Positions 7,896 to 10,973 of a stretch of 10,973 nucleotides of DNA are shown here, piece by piece. Each line of letters begins with the position of its first letter. Position 1 is the stretch's first letter. The DNA comes from Bacteroidetes bacterium UBA7368 (GTDB lineage: Bacteria; Bacteroidota; Rhodothermia; Rhodothermales; UBA10348): contig DKOG01000125.1 of the NCBI GenBank assembly GCA_002469915.1, forward strand, positions 1-10,973, in the 5' to 3' direction. The notes below the pieces were generated by a model that ran no database searches, was not told where the DNA came from, and saw nothing but the letters and a program-made list of their open reading frames with translations. Both the position numbers and the translations under genes were made by a program.

Positions 7896-10631
7896 TCAAT
7901 GAACGTGAATCCTGTTTGCCTCATTGTTGTCGGCAGGATGAACGGCTCGGTAGGCCCTAGCACGCGCTGACGCGCTTTCGTCCGCCTTGAATCGCTCATA
8001 CCTCGTACGGTATGAATCAGAAACTTCAGTTTCCCCAACCGATTGGTAGAGGAGCATCAAGTTGTAGTTAGCGGTGAGGTCTTCAGCATCAATCCTCAGG
8101 ACCTTGAGTAAGACCTCGATCGCTTCCGGCATTTGTTCATCCAAGTAGAGCGATCGTCCTAAGTCATTCAACACGACGCGGTCTTTTGGATGACTCGAAA
8201 GGACCTGTTTGAAAGCGGAAATGGCTTCTTCGTAGTTGCCCATCAACTTGAAAATCAATCCGCGAAAATACGTGGTCTTGTAATACCCCGTCCGTGCCGT
8301 ATCCGCAGCCTTAAGAGCGTTCAGCGCACTATCATAATCACCCGTCACGATGTGAACTCGGGCTACATTCACCCACCCATCTACATACTCGGGTGCCAAC
8401 TCGGTAACCCGCGAAAAGGCCTCTGTTGCCAAGGACAAATCACCCTCTCGAAGCAATGCGATTCCGTAATCGTTCCAACTCAAGTAGGTTGCTAATTCCT
8501 GTTTCTTTGCGCCCTCATTCTCTTCGAGTGGTCCCAACCCGAGTACCAACGAATCTTTAGCCATCTCGACAATCGGCAACTTCGGCAGCGTTAATGTTAA
8601 GGCTGAAACAGTAGAATCCACACCACCAAAGGACCAGTCTCGTTTATCTGCAGAGAAATGTCCGTCAAAGGGCTCGTCAAAGGTCCCACCAAACGCGAAG
8701 TCAGTGTACTCTTTTGAAAACTTGCGATAGTTCAGTTTCGCAGAGACTGAAATAGGTGATACGGCGTCTGGGGGCACATTTAATACGTAATGCGCTACGT
8801 CCGCTGCACCCGGTGGAATCAGGTTTACGTATACGGTGCTCCGGGTCGCAAATGCATTTCGCTTATCGATTCGTCGGGAAGCGCCGTCGACCAGAACGGA
8901 ACGATAAAAATGTGCCGTTGAATCCACAACATCCTGGTAAACCCGTCCGCTTTCAATCAGCACCCTTCCAGTGGCATCTGTTGCTTCTACTTCTAACCAA
9001 GCCTCCTGAGCATCCGTGGTACCCGTCGGGAAAAAATGTCCCACATTCTTGGACCGGACCACCACATCTAACATGTAGCTCGATCCAGGACGAAAAACCG
9101 ACTCGCCTGAACGGAGATCGCCCGTAATGTCTCGCGGTTCGGAAACCGAACCGCGAGATAAAGCCAAGCCTTCCTCCTCTCCTATCGCGAAAGAAGTGCT
9201 CGCCTCAAGCTCTCTTTGCAGCAAGGCTCCAGAAGGTGATAAAATATCATCCTCAATGGGGGAAACGGCAAAAATATCAACAGAAAGATGGCCTTGCTTA
9301 AGAAAATTAACGGTATTGGCCAATTGATCTTCATTTCCGTGAGCGACAGAAATAGCGGTATTGGCAGCCGTAAATCGATGGTCTCTCATACCTCTCGAAC
9401 TGGAACCGGGATCATCTGAGGGCACGATAGACATATGACAATCCGTGCATTGCACCGGTGTTTCAGGCTGATAAAAGGAACGCGCACCCATACCCGATAC
9501 GCCGCTAGCTTGCCAATTATCGTACGTATTAAAACCGCGAAGCCAACGATAATCATTTACGGCTTTATCCAGGTGAACCTTATGACAGGTCGAACAATAT
9601 GCCGCTTGATCCTCGACCATAAACGGCTCCATAAATGCAGCTCGGTGGGGTCCTGGATCTAGTTTCATCACCTGATCGTGCATGAACTGTACGACTGGAC
9701 TCTTATGAGTGGCGAGCGCATGCAGGGCGGGCACTTCCAGCGTATAGGCGCCATTTCCACCCGTATTTCTAATTTCCTTGATCGCATGACAAGAAACACA
9801 GGTTACCCCTGCATGCGCTTCAGGCGTATCCAAAAACTCTACGACTGGCTGTTCCATTTGCCCCGAGAACAACAAAGCTGGATCATGGCACCCGGCGCAC
9901 CATTTGGCGGCTTGCGTACCTCCTACTTCCTGTAGATACTCAATCGATTTCCTGTACCATTGGTTGTTAAAGGACGACAAATGGTGCGCCGAAACGGACC
10001 ATTGTGCAACAGCATCAACATGGCAACCAGAGCGCCCACATCCATCAGACTCCAAAAAAAAGGACGCCGGAATCAAGTCTTGATTGGGTGTGCTGGCTGG
10101 GCTTGGGAAAAAAGGGCTTTCTTCCCCTTGCGCCGTGTTGTCAGCAAAAGTGAGAGGAAATGGAGCCTCATTTTCAATGAGATCGAATGAGTTGCTGTAC
10201 CAGTAGCTCATTCCGACAAGCATAAAAAACAGCAGCGGACCCCAATTTGCCCGGACCAACCTGTTCTCTTTGGCCTCTATCTGATTCTGAATTATTCCAT
10301 GGAGAACAACGAGAACGGAAGAAGTGATATGAAGGGTTAGAATCCATTCAAACGGCCGCGATACCCCGAATACAAAGATTGAAAGTCCACTGAGGGCAGC
10401 GACGGCTAAAACAAGGCTCTCGAAACCTGTTTTCCAAGACCTTTTTGCCGTTAAGAGGAACTGGACACGTCGCATCCAGAAAAACGTCAGAAGAAGACCT
10501 GAAGCGGCATGAATAAATATCTGGGATACATACCAGAAAGAAGACGATTCTCGCCCAAATAATAAGCCAGCACTAATCAGTGCCAACACAAATGCGCTTC
10601 GCTGGGCCGATGTGGATTTTGTAGCTATCAA
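7896..10631 (-). CDS. Membrane-anchored pentaheme c-type cytochrome with C-terminal TPR repeats
   Basis: This 911-residue protein has four visible regions. Residues 1-148 contain about five membrane helices (near 12-26, 32-52, 72-90, 94-115 and 130-148). His41, His101 and His111 lie within helices and could ligate heme b. Residues 190-400 carry five c-type heme motifs: C198-x4-C203-H, CAGCH (245-249), CVSCH (278-282), CSTCH (346-350) and CTDCH (395-399), in the style of cytochrome c554-like multiheme proteins. Residues 512-690 look beta-rich and include GHFFPTGTTD (531-540), a motif I associate with this group. Residues 715-885 hold about four TPRs. The role is probably electron transfer in the periplasm coupled to an unknown donor or acceptor. 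No ATG lies before residue 53, past the first helix. The codon for residue 1 is TTG, nine bases after the in-frame stop of the GH16 gene, and no Shine-Dalgarno sequence is evident, so the exact start is uncertain. The gene follows GH16 by 6 nt and is probably cotranscribed with it. Confidence 0.88.
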   Translation of the reverse strand: MIATKSTSAQRSAFVLALISAGLLFGRESSSFWYVSQIFIHAASGLLLTFFWMRRVQFLLTAKRSWKTGFESLVLAVAALSGLSIFVFGVSRPFEWILTLHITSSVLVVLHGIIQNQIEAKENRLVRANWGPLLFFMLVGMSYWYSNSFDLIENEAPFPLTFADNTAQGEESPFFPSPASTPNQDLIPASFFLESDGCGRSGCHVDAVAQWSVSAHHLSSFNNQWYRKSIEYLQEVGGTQAAKWCAGCHDPALLFSGQMEQPVVEFLDTPEAHAGVTCVSCHAIKEIRNTGGNGAYTLEVPALHALATHKSPVVQFMHDQVMKLDPGPHRAAFMEPFMVEDQAAYCSTCHKVHLDKAVNDYRWLRGFNTYDNWQASGVSGMGARSFYQPETPVQCTDCHMSIVPSDDPGSSSRGMRDHRFTAANTAISVAHGNEDQLANTVNFLKQGHLSVDIFAVSPIEDDILSPSGALLQRELEASTSFAIGEEEGLALSRGSVSEPRDITGDLRSGESVFRPGSSYMLDVVVRSKNVGHFFPTGTTDAQEAWLEVEATDATGRVLIESGRVYQDVVDSTAHFYRSVLVDGASRRIDKRNAFATRSTVYVNLIPPGAADVAHYVLNVPPDAVSPISVSAKLNYRKFSKEYTDFAFGGTFDEPFDGHFSADKRDWSFGGVDSTVSALTLTLPKLPIVEMAKDSLVLGLGPLEENEGAKKQELATYLSWNDYGIALLREGDLSLATEAFSRVTELAPEYVDGWVNVARVHIVTGDYDSALNALKAADTARTGYYKTTYFRGLIFKLMGNYEEAISAFKQVLSSHPKDRVVLNDLGRSLYLDEQMPEAIEVLLKVLRIDAEDLTANYNLMLLYQSVGETEVSDSYRTRYERFKADESASARARAYRAVHPADNNEANRIHVH
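9130..9158. repeat. Perfect 13-bp inverted repeat with 3-nt loop inside the multiheme cytochrome gene
   Basis: TCTCGCGGTTCGG (9130-9142) is the exact reverse complement of CCGAACCGCGAGA (9146-9158), with AAA between. As RNA the stem extends by one G-U and one U-A pair to 9128-9160. It encodes residues near 491-501 (SRGSVSEPRD), in the linker between the heme region and the beta-rich region. It is more GC-rich than its surroundings. No T-tract follows on either strand, so it does not look like an intrinsic terminator. It could be a small palindromic repeat inserted in frame into a tolerant linker, or an RNA element that affects translation or mRNA decay. Confidence 0.9.
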
Positions 10632-10637
10632 ACTAGA

Positions 10638-10973
10638 TTATTGCCCACTTTCAGATTCAAATACCCGGACATAGTCCACTTCCATGCGTTGAGGAAATGT
10701 CGTGGTCGCATCCGGACTGCCAGGCCAATTTCCTCCAACGGCGACATTCAATAAAATGTGGAATCGTTTGTCAAAGGGCGATGGATAGTCATGACCCGGA
10801 GTATACCAGTTAGATACTCTGGCAAATTGAACATCATCGATGTACCAATTAAACTCGGTCTCCGTCCATTCTACAGTATACACATGAAAATCATTGTGCA
10901 GAGAGCCCGTTGAAAGACGGAGTGATCCTCTATCCTGGGACTTATCTGTCCACGTATTTCCAAAATGAAGCGT
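10638..10973 (-). CDS. GH16 laminarinase-like beta-glucanase, C-terminal part (gene starts beyond right edge)
   Basis: The frame is open from the right edge to the TAA at 10638-10640 and gives the last 111 residues of the protein. It starts with TLHFGNTW and continues through NDFHVYTVEWTETEFNWYIDD, FDKRFHILLNVAVGGNWPGS and a TFPQRMEVDYVRVFE ending, the order typical of the C-terminal half of GH16 endo-beta-1,3(4)-glucanases of the laminarinase group. The catalytic ExDxxE motif normally precedes TLHFG by about 20 residues and so lies just outside the window. GTG and other internal codons in this piece are not real starts, because the homology runs upstream to the edge. The enzyme is expected to be exported and to cut beta-1,3-glucan into oligosaccharides, but the signal peptide cannot be seen. 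The multiheme gene follows 6 nt downstream in the same frame. There is no carbohydrate-binding module or sorting domain at the C-terminus. Confidence 0.93.
   Translation of the reverse strand, partial: TLHFGNTWTDKSQDRGSLRLSTGSLHNDFHVYTVEWTETEFNWYIDDVQFARVSNWYTPGHDYPSPFDKRFHILLNVAVGGNWPGSPDATTTFPQRMEVDYVRVFESESGQ

Noticed and set aside
7529..8038. 169-codon minus-strand frame across the CRTAC1-like and multiheme gene ends
   Set aside because: It is antisense to the ASPIC/UnbV domain and out of frame with the multiheme C-terminus, both of which are well supported; its protein resembles nothing I know.
8756..9127. 123-codon plus-strand frame inside the multiheme gene
   Set aside because: It is the antisense shadow of the beta-rich region; low-complexity Leu and Pro runs only.
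10167..10181. CTCATT-TTC-AATGAG hairpin in the multiheme gene
   Set aside because: A 6-bp stem in coding sequence is at the level of chance, unlike the 13-bp repeat at 9130-9158.
10638..10883. A short stand-alone gene starting at GTG 10883
   Set aside because: The GH16 homology continues upstream of this codon in the same frame to the window edge, so the piece is the C-terminal part of a larger gene.

Overview
The window reads as part of a beta-glucan (probably laminarin-type) utilisation locus from a Gram-negative bacterium, most likely of the Bacteroidota/Rhodothermota/Balneolota group. That assignment is inference from gene content: a LacI regulator with an SSS symporter and GH3 enzyme, a laminarinase-like GH16 enzyme, an FG-GAP/ASPIC-UnbV lipoprotein, TPR lipoproteins, and start codons that mostly lack a Shine-Dalgarno sequence. 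No marker gene settles it. Coding density is very high and there is no RNA gene, CRISPR array, transposase or recognisable insertion sequence.

Left block (1-3048, all minus strand, transcribed right to left): a LacI-family regulator, a sodium:solute symporter and the N-terminal 146 residues of a GH3 beta-glucosidase that runs off the left edge. The spacing (44 nt, then 10 nt) fits one operon. Neither the symporter nor the GH3 enzyme has an export signal, so the picture is import of a sugar or short oligosaccharide and cytoplasmic hydrolysis.

Middle block (3132-10631): four large genes of the envelope or periplasm, on alternating strands. They are a membrane-anchored SGNH hydrolase with C-terminal TPRs (+), a TPR lipoprotein (-), a CRTAC1-like FG-GAP plus ASPIC/UnbV lipoprotein (+), and a 911-residue protein joining about five membrane helices, five c-type heme motifs, a beta-rich region with an HFFPTG motif and C-terminal TPRs (-). 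They form two tightly convergent pairs (gaps of 10 and 4 nt) around a 94-nt divergent promoter region. Their joint function is not known to me; the architecture suggests an envelope redox and scaffold module.

Right edge (10638-10973, minus): the C-terminal 111 residues of a GH16 laminarinase-like beta-glucanase, 6 nt upstream of the multiheme gene and in the same reading frame. The multiheme gene lacks an ATG start and probably starts at TTG. A secreted GH16 enzyme on one side and a GH3/symporter/LacI operon on the other complete a plausible chain: extracellular cleavage of glucan, uptake, and final hydrolysis to glucose. The four-gene redox/TPR/SGNH module sits between the two halves.

The most notable non-coding structures are a perfect 13-bp inverted repeat with a 3-nt loop inside the multiheme gene (9130-9158), a LacI-type operator candidate between lacI and the SGNH gene (3085-3098), and a sigma70-like promoter candidate for the TPR lipoprotein (6202-6230).
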